The notes below the pieces were generated by a model. It was not told the DNA's origin, ran no database searches, and was given only the letters and a program-made list of their open reading frames with translations. Position numbers and translations under genes: made by a program. Below are positions 18,425 to 27,316 of a stretch of DNA of 64,000 nucleotides, in pieces. This stretch comes from Streptomyces calvus (GTDB taxonomy: Bacteria; Actinomycetota; Actinomycetes; Streptomycetales; Streptomycetaceae), in contig NZ_VCNP01000017.1 of NCBI RefSeq assembly GCF_006782915.1, forward strand, positions 1 through 64,000, written 5' to 3'. Within the stretch, counting starts at the first letter, position 1, and each line of letters starts with the position of its first letter.

Positions 18425-18523
18425 GTTGACGTAGTGTCAACTGATTAGACAGTTCGGGCAGTTGGCGTCAAATTGGCGGCAAATTGGCGCTGCACTGTCT
18501 GAATTGTCCGCACAGTGGCGGAC
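18425..18523. promoter_or_regulatory. Repeat-dense divergent promoter region between RHS toxin and MmpS-like genes
   Basis: The region contains an inverted repeat GTTGAC-N5-GTCAAC (18425-18441), a pair of inverted AGACAGT elements (18447-18453 and 18494-18500), three tandem TTGGCG hexamers spaced exactly 11 bp (18462, 18473, 18484) and an inverted repeat GTCCGC-N6-GCGGAC (18506-18523). A TATAAA lies at 18540-18545, about 55 bp before the MmpS-like start. The 11-bp spacing is one helical turn, as in direct-repeat activator sites. Confidence 0.5.
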
Positions 18524-18600
18524 GGGGATAAGGGTCGGGTATAAAGCCCCGGTCATTGCCCGGGGACGGGATGAAATCGTGGTGCGGAGGGGGAATCGCC

Positions 18601-19170
18601 GTGAAGGGCACGGAAGAGACCGGGGCGGCGGAGCAGGAGTTGGGGGCGGAGCCGAAGCCGGGTCCCGGGTCCGCGTCCGGGACCGGGGCCGGGTCCGGGG
18701 CTGATGATTCGATGTCCGCCTCCCCGGCCCCGTCCCGGCGGCCGGACCGTTCCGGGCTGATCATCGCCGGGGGGATATTCGCCGCGTGCGCCGCGCTCGT
18801 CGGCTACGGGATCATGGCCGGAAGCGGCGAGGACGACGACAAGCCGGAACGCAAGGTCCCCACCGCCACGGTGACCTACGAAGTCACCGGCAGCGGCACC
18901 GCCGACATCACGTACCAGGCCCGCAGCGAGTCCGGGAAGGCGGTGGTCGTCGAGGCCGCCACCCTGCCGTGGCGCAAGACCGTCGCCGTGCCGCTGGGCC
19001 GGCAGGCGATCGTCTCCATCACCCTCGGCGAGCAGGGCGGCGAGGCACGCTGCGCGGTCGCCGTGCGCGGCAGGCACGTCCAGGGTGCCACCGCGGCGGG
19101 GGAGTTCGGGCGGGCCACCTGTTCGGGGGCGCTGCCTCGGGAGTCGGGGGCGGAGGAGCGGGAGGGGTGA
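18601..19170 (+). CDS. MmpS-like membrane-anchored protein
   Basis: The 189-residue protein has an acidic/Pro-Gly-rich cytoplasmic N-terminus, one transmembrane helix (LIIAGGIFAACAALVGYGIM, near residues 60-80) and an extracytoplasmic beta domain. The TVTYEVTGSGTADITYQ and LPWRKTVAV motifs are characteristic of the MmpS fold. In mycobacteria MmpS proteins assist RND (MmpL) lipid exporters; in Streptomyces they are found without MmpL and their role is unknown. I chose GTG 18601 because GGAGGGGG precedes it; an in-frame ATG at 18556 is less likely. It is divergent from the RHS toxin gene and shares the repeat-rich promoter region. Confidence 0.65.
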   Translation: MKGTEETGAAEQELGAEPKPGPGSASGTGAGSGADDSMSASPAPSRRPDRSGLIIAGGIFAACAALVGYGIMAGSGEDDDKPERKVPTATVTYEVTGSGTADITYQARSESGKAVVVEAATLPWRKTVAVPLGRQAIVSITLGEQGGEARCAVAVRGRHVQGATAAGEFGRATCSGALPRESGAEEREG

Positions 19171-19851
19171 GAGGCGGGGCCTGAGAACCTACGCTGGGCA
19201 GGCTCGCCGTCCGCAATGCCCGCGGCACGGACATCCCGCCGCCCGAGCGGGCGACTCGTCTGCCCGCCACCCCACCCGAAGCCCCCTGACCGCCCCTCAG
19301 CGCCGGGCACAGGCCGGCGAAGGTGTCCGCACCGCAGGGCCTCGGAAAAGATCCCGGCGACCCGCGCCTCTGGCTCCCGCAAGCGGACTGCCCCGACCTG
19401 GAACCCGGTCAGCATCATCCGCATGAACCGCACGCAGGATCGCGAACTACGACTGGAGTACCAGCACTCCATCAGAAAGAGCGTCAGATGAGCGTCACGA
19501 GCGCCATTTCAGCGTCGAAATGTCGCCCGTAACACCCACACCGCACATCATGCGCACGAGTAAAACCGCAGGGTCAGGATCCCTTCACGGCCGGTTCGAG
19601 GATCGCGACACACTCCACGTGGTGCGTCATCGGAAAGATGTCCCGGCAGGATGGATCTCGCATAACACCAGGTAAAGAGCCGTTTTCTGCTCCGTCGAAG
19701 GGCCCTTCGTGCGCACGGAGCGTCGAACGGGCGTCACGCCCAAGGACCACGTCCCGATCGGTCATTGCTGGGGAATTCATGAGCCCTGCCAGTACAGCCG
19801 GCCGCTTGGCCTCCACGGCCCAGTGGCCGGGCCGCCCGATGAGCGAAGTGG
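19171..19851. other. Gene-poor stretch containing the distal copy of the trmA 3' end
   Basis: I can support no intact gene. The one notable element is the repeat at 19574-19640. The sequence between it and the TetR gene stop at 19852 shows no product I recognise. Confidence 0.6.
19574..19640 (-). repeat. Copy C of the trmA 3' end (attachment-site-like repeat)
   Basis: On the minus strand this encodes IFPMTHHVECVAILEPAVKGS and a stop, matching the end of the methyltransferase gene at 31568. Over the 41-bp core (19593-19633) it matches copy A at 35 of 41 positions. All six differences are silent, so it behaves like a real, diverged methyltransferase gene end. The downstream ACCGCAGG(G)TCA is also shared. 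Confidence 0.75.
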
Positions 19852-20481
19852 TCAGTTGTCGGGCTGCTTCTTCGAGCGCCGAGGGGCGGCGGCCTGGGTG
19901 GGGCGAGCGCCGGCCTCGGTCTGCTGGGCGTACACGGCGTTCGTCACGAGCTCGCGCGCGTATGCGGCGTCCAGTCGGCCAGGGCGGAAGAGGATGCGGT
20001 ACATGATCGGCGCCACGACACGGTCGATCAGCAGTTCCGTCTCGGGCACCGGCTCTCCCCGCCGCACCGCACGGGCCAACATGACGTCGATCTGCTCTGC
20101 GGCATACGCCGAACACTGACCGGCATTGGTCCCGTCGGGGTCGCCGAGCAGGGCGTCCCGGATGTAGGCGCGCCCGGGCGGCGAGGCCATCTCGTCGACG
20201 AACTGTTCCGCCCACGCGTCGAGATCGGCCCGCAGGCTTCCGAGATCGGCCGGATCCGTTTCCGGGCGCAGTCGTTCGACGGCCACGTCTGACAGGAGTT
20301 CCTGCAGGTCGCCCCAACGACGGTAGATCGTGGAGGGGGTCACGCCCGCCCGCGTGGCCACCATCGGGACCGTGAGCGCGTCGCGGCCCACCTCCCCTAC
20401 GAGTTCACGTACCGCCGCATGGACGGACTCCTGTACGCGTGCGCTGCGCCCGCCGGGGCGGACCATGGGCTTGGGACTCAT
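19852..20481 (-). CDS. TetR-family transcriptional repressor
   Basis: The 209-residue protein has a typical TetR N-terminus: SARVQESVHAAVRELVGEVGRDALTVPMVATRAGVTPSTIYRRWGDLQELL, the helix-turn-helix ending in the TIYRRW recognition helix. A variable ligand-binding domain follows, with LLIDRVVAPIMYRILF resembling the TetR_C_16-type C-terminus. I chose ATG 20481 because AAGGTGG lies 6 bases upstream. It faces the amidase cluster tail to head on the same strand. Twin palindromes in the amidase/MFS divergent promoter are the likely operators. The ligand is unknown. Confidence 0.85.
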   Translation of the reverse strand: MSPKPMVRPGGRSARVQESVHAAVRELVGEVGRDALTVPMVATRAGVTPSTIYRRWGDLQELLSDVAVERLRPETDPADLGSLRADLDAWAEQFVDEMASPPGRAYIRDALLGDPDGTNAGQCSAYAAEQIDVMLARAVRRGEPVPETELLIDRVVAPIMYRILFRPGRLDAAYARELVTNAVYAQQTEAGARPTQAAAPRRSKKQPDN

Positions 20482-20623
20482 GCGATCCACCTTAATGCGA
20501 TTTTGTAGCTTCTAGGCGGTGGCCGGCGTCGGCGGCCCGCGGGGCTACGTGTCCGGGCGGCCGAGCACGGCGGACGCGCCTGCGGCGACGCGACCGCATG
20601 CCGGCTGGAACGTCCGCCTTCCT

Positions 20624-22015
20624 TCAGGCGGCGAGGGGAGCAAGCCGCCCCGCGTCGGCCACCGACTCCTCGTAGACCCGGCCCACCCGGAGCACCGTCG
20701 CGTCGTGGAAGGGGCGTGCCATCAGCTGCATACCGATCGGCAGTCCGGCGCGGTCGTGACCGACCGGCAGGGTGAGGGCCGGGACGCCGGTGATGTTGGC
20801 TGGGGCGCAGAGGCGGACGTAGCTGTCCGACACGGCCTCGGTCGTGCCATCGGCCCACTCGACGGCTCCCTGACCCGCCTCGACGGCGGTCATCGGCACC
20901 GTCGGCGCGGCGAGGACGTCGATTCTGTCGAACATGCGAGCCCAGGCGTCTCGCATCATGGTGCGGGCCCGCTGGGCGCGGAGGTAGTCGCCCGCAGAGG
21001 TGAGTTCGCCGGCCTCCAGCAGGACGCGAACGTCCGCCGCGTACAGGTCGGGGGTGGCCCGCAGCGACCGCTCGTGGTAGGCGGTGGCCTCGGGAACCAT
21101 CAGCCCCCACTGAACGGCCTGGACGTAACGCGCCATCGGGATCTCGACGTCGACGAGCTGCGCCCCCAGCTCCGCCAGTCGCTTGATCGCGCCGCGTACG
21201 GACTCCTCGACCTCGGGCGCGACCCGGTCGAAGTAGTGGTTCCGCGGTACGCCGACCTTCAGTCCTCGCAGGTCGCCTCCCGGGAAGCGGTCCAGCATCG
21301 GGCCGGACACGCTCGCCGGGTCGCGCGGGTCGTGGCCGGCGGTCGCCGACAGCACCAGCGCGACGTCCTGGACGGTGCGGGTGAGAGGCCCCACGTGGTC
21401 CAGGGACCAGGACAGCGAGGTCACGCCTGTGCGTGGGACCAGGCCGTAGGTCGGCTTGAGGCCCACCACGCCGTTCAGGGCAGCGGGGACCCGGATGGAA
21501 CCGCCCGTGTCCGTGCCCATGGCGAACGTCGCCCCGCCGGCGGCGACAGCCACCGCCGAGCCGCCGCTCGACCCGCCCGCAACCCGGCTGTGGTTCCAGG
21601 CGTTGTTCGTCTGCGGAGTGGTCAGGCCGTAGGCGAACTCGTGCGTGTGTGTCTTGCCCAGGAGGACGGCCCCGGCGGCGCCGAGACGTTCGGCCACCCG
21701 GCTGTCGCGTTCCGCCACGTGCCCTGCCCGGACGTGCGAGCTCGCCGTGGTGGGTATCCCCTCAGCGTCGATCAGATCCTTGAGCGCCATGGGGATCCCG
21801 TGCAGTGGCCCGCGCGGTCCGCTTGCGGAGATCTCCCGTTCGGCGCGGACCGCGGCGGCCAGGGCCGCGTCGGCGGTGACGGTGACGTAGGCGCCCAGGC
21901 GTCCTTCGACGGCGGCAATACGGGCGAGCACCGATTCGGTGAGTTCGACGGGGGACAGCTCCCGTGCGCGCACCGCGCGGGAGGCTTCGGTCAGCGACAG
22001 CTCAAACGGTTGCAT
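20624..22015 (-). CDS. Amidase-signature hydrolase (AtzE/GatA-like)
   Basis: The 463-residue amidase-signature enzyme has a complete Ser-cisSer-Lys triad: Lys79 (MALKDLID), cis-Ser149 in AGGSSGGS and the nucleophile Ser173 in GTDTGGSIRVPA. It hydrolyses an amide or carbamoyl bond; the substrate is not evident. Its start overlaps by 14 bp a small upstream gene of the AtzG type. In Pseudomonas the amidase AtzE needs AtzG to be stable, and GatA needs GatC in the same way. So this is probably a two-subunit amidase. The nearby MFS and metallo-hydrolase genes, and the divergent control, suggest a small catabolic or detoxifying pathway. Confidence 0.8.
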   Translation of the reverse strand: MQPFELSLTEASRAVRARELSPVELTESVLARIAAVEGRLGAYVTVTADAALAAAVRAEREISASGPRGPLHGIPMALKDLIDAEGIPTTASSHVRAGHVAERDSRVAERLGAAGAVLLGKTHTHEFAYGLTTPQTNNAWNHSRVAGGSSGGSAVAVAAGGATFAMGTDTGGSIRVPAALNGVVGLKPTYGLVPRTGVTSLSWSLDHVGPLTRTVQDVALVLSATAGHDPRDPASVSGPMLDRFPGGDLRGLKVGVPRNHYFDRVAPEVEESVRGAIKRLAELGAQLVDVEIPMARYVQAVQWGLMVPEATAYHERSLRATPDLYAADVRVLLEAGELTSAGDYLRAQRARTMMRDAWARMFDRIDVLAAPTVPMTAVEAGQGAVEWADGTTEAVSDSYVRLCAPANITGVPALTLPVGHDRAGLPIGMQLMARPFHDATVLRVGRVYEESVADAGRLAPLAA

Positions 22016-22208
22016 CGGCGTTCCCCTGTCCGGCTCGGTAGGAGGACGCGGGAGGGGTCTCGCCGAAATCGAGCTCGCGCAACGTGCTGATCACGGAGTG
22101 GATGTAGTTGGCCGTCATGGCCACTCCTTCGTGTCGGCCGTCCCCGAGGGGGAGCCCCGCCCGTAGCGCCACTCGGGCTGCCTCTTGGGGGGTGAGTTCG
22201 CTGGTCAT
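22002..22208 (-). CDS. AtzG/DUF4089-like small amidase partner subunit
   Basis: The 68-residue protein, the same length as AtzG, reads MTSELTPQEAARVALRAGLPL, then a central helix (HSVISTLRELDF) and the tail motif ETPPASSY. That is the helix-helix-(L.F..E..P...Y) pattern of the AtzG/GatC-like family. The start ATG 22208 has a GGAAGGAAG site. It overlaps the amidase by 14 bp, giving translational coupling. It is expected to pack against the amidase rather than catalyse anything itself. Confidence 0.7.
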   Translation of the reverse strand: MTSELTPQEAARVALRAGLPLGDGRHEGVAMTANYIHSVISTLRELDFGETPPASSYRAGQGNADATV

Positions 22209-22272
22209 GGCTTCCTTCCGGATCCGTACGGCGCGACGGGCCGGGGCTGGTACAGGACCTCCGACCACCGCA

Positions 22273-22337
22273 AAAGCGAATCGTTTGCTTTAGTCGATCG
22301 TAGGACCTACGGTGACTTAAAGCAAAGCAATCGCTTT
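22273..22337. promoter_or_regulatory. Twin palindromic operators in the amidase/MFS divergent promoter
   Basis: There are two 8-3-8 inverted repeats of the same type: 22273-22291 (AAAGCGAA-TCG-TTTGCTTT) and 22319-22337 (AAAGCAAA-GCA-ATCGCTTT). They are centred 46 bp apart, covering both divergent promoters. The TetR gene at 19852 is the natural candidate binder. Confidence 0.65.
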
Positions 22338-22355
22338 AGCACTGGAAGGACCCTC

Positions 22356-23681
22356 ATGCAGAGCGTCCCTGCGGGCCTCGCGCCTCCCCGCACCTCCCCA
22401 TCCGGACGCCTGCCGTTCGCACTGCACGCCTCGATCCTGATCGCGCTGCTCGCCGCATCCAGCGCGCCGACCCCGCTGTACCCCCGCTACCAGGCTCAGT
22501 GGCAGTTGTCGTCCCTCGACGTCACTGTGGTCTTCAGCGCCTATGCCCTGGCGCTCCTGATCGCACTGCTGACGACCGGAACCCTGTCCGACCATGTCGG
22601 ACGCCGCCCCGTGCTCCTGGGCGCGCTCGCGGTCCAGGTCGCCTCCATGGCACTGTTCGCGACGGCCGGCGGCCTGACCACCCTGATCGGCGCCCGCGTG
22701 CTGCAGGGCATCGCGACTGGCGCGGCGACCAGCGCAGCAGGGGCGGCTCTCCTCGACCTGGAAGACCCCGCCCGGCCGGGTCGCCCCGCTCTGGCCAACA
22801 GCATCGCGCCCATGACGGGCATGGCGGCCGGCGTCCTGGCAGCCACCCTCATGGTGCGCTTCGCCCCCGTTCCGACGATCACGGTGTACGCGGCCCTGAT
22901 CGCCGTGTTCGCCGCGCAGGCCATCGCCCTTGCGTCGACGCCCGAGACCGTCCGCCGCCGTCCCGGAGCACTGCGTTCGACGCGGCCCGACCTGGCGCTG
23001 CCGTCGGCGGCCGCCCACGCTCTCCTGCTCAACGGCGCCGGCGTCGTCGCCGTCTGGGCACTCGGCGGCTTCTACTCGTCCCTGGGGCCGGGCTTCACAC
23101 GGCTCATCTCCCCCGGCGGACCCGAATACGCCGGCGGCATGGTCTTCTTCACGCTGACGGCCGTCGCCGCCCCGACGGTGTACTTCACGCGCAGGATGCG
23201 TGCCGACGTCTCCGCCCTTCTCGGAAGCTGCGCGGTGATGCCGGCGGCCGTCCTGACCCTGGGTGCCCTCCATCTCGCCGGCCCCGTACTTCTCTTCGCC
23301 GGGGCGGCGCTGGCCGGGTTCGGCTTCGGAGCCGTCTCCCAGGGTGCGCTGCGCGCGGTCGTCGACTCGGTCCCGGCCCGGGAGAAGAGCGGCACGCTCG
23401 CCTCCTATTACGTACTCAGCTACCTGGCGATGAGTCTGCCCGCCATCGGCGCCGGCGCTCACACCGCCGGTTTCGGGCTGCGTGCGGCAGCACTGGCCCA
23501 TGCCGGCTGCGTGGCCGCACTGGCGACCGTCGCAGTCGCGACGCTGACCGCGTCGCTGCGCAGTCGACGCCGGGCACCGTCCCCGGACACCCACTCCCGC
23601 CCGGCAACGAGCAACTACACAACCGCCTCACCCGACACACCCGCTCCGGACATCTCCGTCCTCGCGACCAACAACAGGTAA
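22356..23681 (+). CDS. MFS transporter
   Basis: The 441-residue protein shows 12 hydrophobic segments and MFS signatures, including GTLSDHVGRRPVLLGAL after TM2 and a VRAVVDSVPAREKSGTL loop. The substrate is unknown. Its fit to drug/proton antiporter-like subfamilies suggests export, but uptake of the amidase substrate is also possible. The start ATG 22356 follows GGAAGGA. It is divergent from the amidase pair, shares their operators, and is followed 11 bp later by the metallo-hydrolase. Confidence 0.8.
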   Translation: MQSVPAGLAPPRTSPSGRLPFALHASILIALLAASSAPTPLYPRYQAQWQLSSLDVTVVFSAYALALLIALLTTGTLSDHVGRRPVLLGALAVQVASMALFATAGGLTTLIGARVLQGIATGAATSAAGAALLDLEDPARPGRPALANSIAPMTGMAAGVLAATLMVRFAPVPTITVYAALIAVFAAQAIALASTPETVRRRPGALRSTRPDLALPSAAAHALLLNGAGVVAVWALGGFYSSLGPGFTRLISPGGPEYAGGMVFFTLTAVAAPTVYFTRRMRADVSALLGSCAVMPAAVLTLGALHLAGPVLLFAGAALAGFGFGAVSQGALRAVVDSVPAREKSGTLASYYVLSYLAMSLPAIGAGAHTAGFGLRAAALAHAGCVAALATVAVATLTASLRSRRRAPSPDTHSRPATSNYTTASPDTPAPDISVLATNNR

Positions 23682-23692
23682 GGAAAGTCGCC

Positions 23693-24616
23693 GTGTTCAC
23701 CTCATCGCAAACGACCGAGTCCATCACTCCCCCCGCCTCTTCCTGGACGGTGGGCAACCACACCGTACGACGCATCGACGAAGTGGTCCTGCCCGCCCGG
23801 ACCGGTCCGTGGCTGCTGCCCGGGGCAACCACCGACCTCGTGAGCCGGACTCCCTGGCTGAGCCCCGAATTCGCCGACGAACAAGGCGTCCTGCGCCTGG
23901 CGAGTCACAGCTTCGCCGTCGAGGTGGACGGCATGCGGGTGCTGGTGGACACCGGCATCGGAAACGGGAAGCGGCGCGCCAACCCCGCCTGGCACAACCT
24001 GAACAGCGACTACGAAGCACGGCTACGGGCGGCGGGCTTCGCGCCGGAGAGCGTCGACCTCGTGGTCCTGACCCACCTCCACGCCGACCACGTGGGGTGG
24101 AACACGCGTGCCGAGGGCGACGCCTGGGTGCCCACCTTCCCGAACGCGCGCTATCTCACCTCACGTACCGAGTGGGACTACTGGGCGGGTGTCGACATGG
24201 AGGAGGCGCGTCGGCAGATGTTCCGGGACTCGGTCCATCCCGTCCGGGAAGCAGGCCTGTTCGACCTCATCGATGTCGCGGACGAGGGCACGGACGTCGC
24301 TCCGGGCATCCGTCTGCTGCCCACCCCCGGCCACACACCGGGGCAGGTAGCGGTGGAACTGAGCAGCCGTGGCGAGACCGCACTGGTCACCGGTGACAGC
24401 ATCCACCACCCGGTCCAGATGGCACATCCGGAGCTCTGCAGCTGTGTGGACGTCGCTCCCGAACTCGCGGCCAGGACCCGGAACCAGGTGCTCGGCTCAC
24501 TGGCCGGTACGTCAACTCTCCTGCTGGGGAGCCACTTCCCGCCGCCGACCGCCGGACACGTGCTGCGCGAGGACGGCGGCTTCCGACTGGTCCCGTCCCG
24601 GCTCCCTCAGGGGTAA
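23693..24616 (+). CDS. Metallo-beta-lactamase-fold hydrolase
   Basis: The 307-residue protein has the full MBL metal set: THLHADHVGW (HxHxDH), a second-shell His in LPTPGHTPGQ, an Asp in VTGDSIHHP and a distal His in LLGSHFPPP. The layout matches the lactonase/AHL-lactonase-like subgroup that hydrolyses esters or lactones; the substrate cannot be read. The GTG start has an AAGGAAAG site and lies 11 bp after the MFS gene, so they form one transcript. Together with the amidase pair it suggests a short hydrolytic route. Confidence 0.8.
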   Translation: MFTSSQTTESITPPASSWTVGNHTVRRIDEVVLPARTGPWLLPGATTDLVSRTPWLSPEFADEQGVLRLASHSFAVEVDGMRVLVDTGIGNGKRRANPAWHNLNSDYEARLRAAGFAPESVDLVVLTHLHADHVGWNTRAEGDAWVPTFPNARYLTSRTEWDYWAGVDMEEARRQMFRDSVHPVREAGLFDLIDVADEGTDVAPGIRLLPTPGHTPGQVAVELSSRGETALVTGDSIHHPVQMAHPELCSCVDVAPELAARTRNQVLGSLAGTSTLLLGSHFPPPTAGHVLREDGGFRLVPSRLPQG

Positions 24617-24988
24617 CGCCGTCGGCGGCTGAAGCGGATGGGAGGCACCCGGGGCGTGCCGCGCACCGATTCGCACCGAGTCCGCGCGGGTGACGTCCTG
24701 GGCGTCCGCGACCGGACGGCCCGGGAGCGGCCATGAGACCCCTCCGGGATGCGCTCCGTCGTCACCGAGACGTCAGGTGAACGCCAACGCCCCATGTGCA
24801 ATGCTTCGTCGCCTCTACCACATGTGACCAGCGGAAGTCATCTCTCCGTTTCTCCGATGTGGCTGGTTATGATCGGCACATCACGTCGCGTCAAAGCCGA
24901 ACCGGACTTCCCCCAGTTCTGAACTCAGAACTGCGTCCGGTCTCGGCGGTCGGGCCGTCCCCCCTGGTTCCCTGCTCTCCGAGGACTG
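24617..24988. other. Gap before the conservon
   Basis: I see no gene and no clear inverted repeat. It presumably holds the end of the MFS/hydrolase transcript and the promoter of cvnA. Confidence 0.5.
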
Positions 24989-27316
24989 ATGTCTCCCATA
25001 GACCCCGAAGGCACACGAGGGCAGCTGACGACTCGTCGGCGGCGTACTCTGCGCCTGCGTACGCTGCTCATTTGGCTGGCCATCGTCCCTATCCTGGCGA
25101 TGAGCGCCCAAGTGGCCATGACCGCACAGCCGCTGGTACACCAGTCAAAGCAACTACGCGCTGATGTGGCAGTCGCTGAGCAGACCGATGTACCCCTGAC
25201 CAGGCTGATGGTCGAACTGCAGGCTGAGCGGGCGATGACCGCCACACGGTGGGCGAGCGGCTCCGTGTCCGAGAAGGAGCTGCGCGAGCAGCGCGCGGCC
25301 ACGGACCGGGCCGCGGACGAGTTCCGCCGGGCGTCGGACGGAGCTCTGGCGGCGACCGGGCGTGAGGACGATCATTACGTCGCGGAGCTGAAGCACAGCC
25401 TCGCGGATCTGGCCGCGTTCCGCGAGCGCGCGGACGCCCGCAGCGGGGACGCGGACCGGACGATCGGCTACTACTCCGACCTCGTCGACCACATCATCCG
25501 GGTGTACCAGAACGAGTTCAGCCATGCGGAAGACGCCGAGCTCATCCAGGAGAGCGGCCTGGTCGTCACGGTGTTCACGGTGACCGAGATGGTGGCACGC
25601 GAGACCACCATCCTCGCCATGGCCGGGCCGTCCAGGCGTCTGAGCCCTTCCGGGTTCGCCGAATTCGTCAACTCCGTCGGATCCCAGCGGTACCAGTACG
25701 ACGAGTGGGTCGCGCCGTATCTGACGGCCGAGGACAAAGCGGCCTACGACCAGGTCTTCGCCTCGGACGGCTGGAAGACGAAGGTCCGTCTCGAGGACGT
25801 GGTCATCTCCGACCACCAGAGCACCGCGTCCGGCATCGAGCTGCCCGAGGAAGCGGACGCCTGGCAGGACGCGTATGACGAGTTCGCGCCGCGCCTTGCC
25901 GCGCTCAACGCGGAACAGGGGCGAGCACTGCTCGTGCACGCCGACGCCAAGGCCACGCAGTTGGAGAACGAGGTCATCTGGCTGATCGTCGGAAACGGCG
26001 CAGCCGTCATCGCCGTCGCGGCCGTCATCGTGCTCACCACGCGCTCCGTGCTCCGCCGCCTGCGCGGTCTGCACGAACGTACGGTGGCCATTGCCGAGGA
26101 CACGCTGCCGGATGTCGTTGCCCGGCTCCAGCGCGGGCAGCCCGTCGACGAGGACGCGCTGCCCGCGGTGAGCGGAGACCGGGACGAGGTCGGACGTATC
26201 AGCGACGCGTTCGCCCGGGTCGTCTCCGTATCCGTCGACGGGCATGCGCGACTCGCGGCCGAGCGTCAGGGTTTCGGTATGTTCGCCGCGGGCATCGCCT
26301 CGCGCACCGGAAACCTGGTCAGCCGCCAGTTGGCCCTCACCGACGAACTGCAGGACGCCTTCGGGCACAACGAGGAGCTTCTCGCCCGGTTGATGCGATC
26401 CGACCAGTTGACGGTGGGTATGCGGCGGCAGATCGAGAACCTGCTCATCCTGGCAGGTGGGGAGATTCCCGATCCGCACACCGAGCCCATGCGCGTCGCC
26501 GACCTGCTGCGCGAGGCCGCCGCGGAAGTCGAGGACTTCCGGCGGATCGAGCGCCAGGCCTTGGACGAGATCAGCGTGGCACCGCGGGTGATCAGCGAGA
26601 TCAGCCACCTCCTGGCAGAACTCCTGGACAACGCCACCCGGTTCTCCCCGCCGCAGTCGAAGGTGGTCATCCGTGCCGAACTGGTGACGGACGGGCTGCT
26701 GGTCGACATCGAGGACCGCGGGCCTCGGGTGACCGCCGCCACCTACGAGGAGATGAACGGACGTCTGCACTCGGCCCCGCCGTATGCCGTCCTGGCGGAG
26801 AACGCGCACCGGCTCGGACTGTTCGTGGTCGGCCACATCGCCGAACAGCTCGGGGCCACAGTGACGCTGCGCCGCTCGGTGTACGGGGGGACGTCGGCCG
26901 TGGTGATCCTCCCCGAGGAACTCCTTGTGCCGACCGAACCGGTCCGGGCGGGAAAGGAAGCGCCGCGCGCGGCGATGCCCGCCCCGGCACCGGGCCCGTT
27001 CGACGAGCGCAAGCCCGAACTGGTCCTGCACGCGAAGACCAGGTCGGCCGCCCGCAGGACGCCGGAGCGCTTGCCCGAGCGGCCGGTGGAGAGCAAGCCG
27101 TCGGTTCCTTCCCCGACACGGAACGGTGACGCGAAGCCGGCCCTCCCCGAACGGATCCCACAGGCTCACATCGCCGAGCAGCTCCGCGCGCCGCACGCAC
27201 CGGAGACCGGCGTCCATCAGGACGCGGCGACACCCGAAGAAGTGGCCGACGCCTGGGCGGACTACGAACACGGGACTCAGACAGTGGAAGAAGAACTCCG
27301 ACAGGATCAGCCATGA
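24989..27316 (+). CDS. cvnA: Conservon histidine-kinase-like sensor CvnA (nitrate-sensing NIT domain)
   Basis: The 775-residue protein has a first transmembrane helix (~24-45), a long extracytoplasmic NIT-type helical domain (rich in VELQAERAMTATRWA-like helices) and a second helix (~329-352). A HAMP-like region and a dimerisation region follow, then a GHKL ATPase with the N-box ELLDNATRFSPP, a GLFVVGHIAEQLGA region and a Pro-rich tail. No phosphoacceptor H-box is seen, as in known CvnA proteins. It forms a membrane-associated complex with CvnB-CvnD. It is the first gene of a four-gene overlapping operon and carries most of its charge in the C-terminal 150 residues. Confidence 0.9.
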   Translation: MSPIDPEGTRGQLTTRRRRTLRLRTLLIWLAIVPILAMSAQVAMTAQPLVHQSKQLRADVAVAEQTDVPLTRLMVELQAERAMTATRWASGSVSEKELREQRAATDRAADEFRRASDGALAATGREDDHYVAELKHSLADLAAFRERADARSGDADRTIGYYSDLVDHIIRVYQNEFSHAEDAELIQESGLVVTVFTVTEMVARETTILAMAGPSRRLSPSGFAEFVNSVGSQRYQYDEWVAPYLTAEDKAAYDQVFASDGWKTKVRLEDVVISDHQSTASGIELPEEADAWQDAYDEFAPRLAALNAEQGRALLVHADAKATQLENEVIWLIVGNGAAVIAVAAVIVLTTRSVLRRLRGLHERTVAIAEDTLPDVVARLQRGQPVDEDALPAVSGDRDEVGRISDAFARVVSVSVDGHARLAAERQGFGMFAAGIASRTGNLVSRQLALTDELQDAFGHNEELLARLMRSDQLTVGMRRQIENLLILAGGEIPDPHTEPMRVADLLREAAAEVEDFRRIERQALDEISVAPRVISEISHLLAELLDNATRFSPPQSKVVIRAELVTDGLLVDIEDRGPRVTAATYEEMNGRLHSAPPYAVLAENAHRLGLFVVGHIAEQLGATVTLRRSVYGGTSAVVILPEELLVPTEPVRAGKEAPRAAMPAPAPGPFDERKPELVLHAKTRSAARRTPERLPERPVESKPSVPSPTRNGDAKPALPERIPQAHIAEQLRAPHAPETGVHQDAATPEEVADAWADYEHGTQTVEEELRQDQP

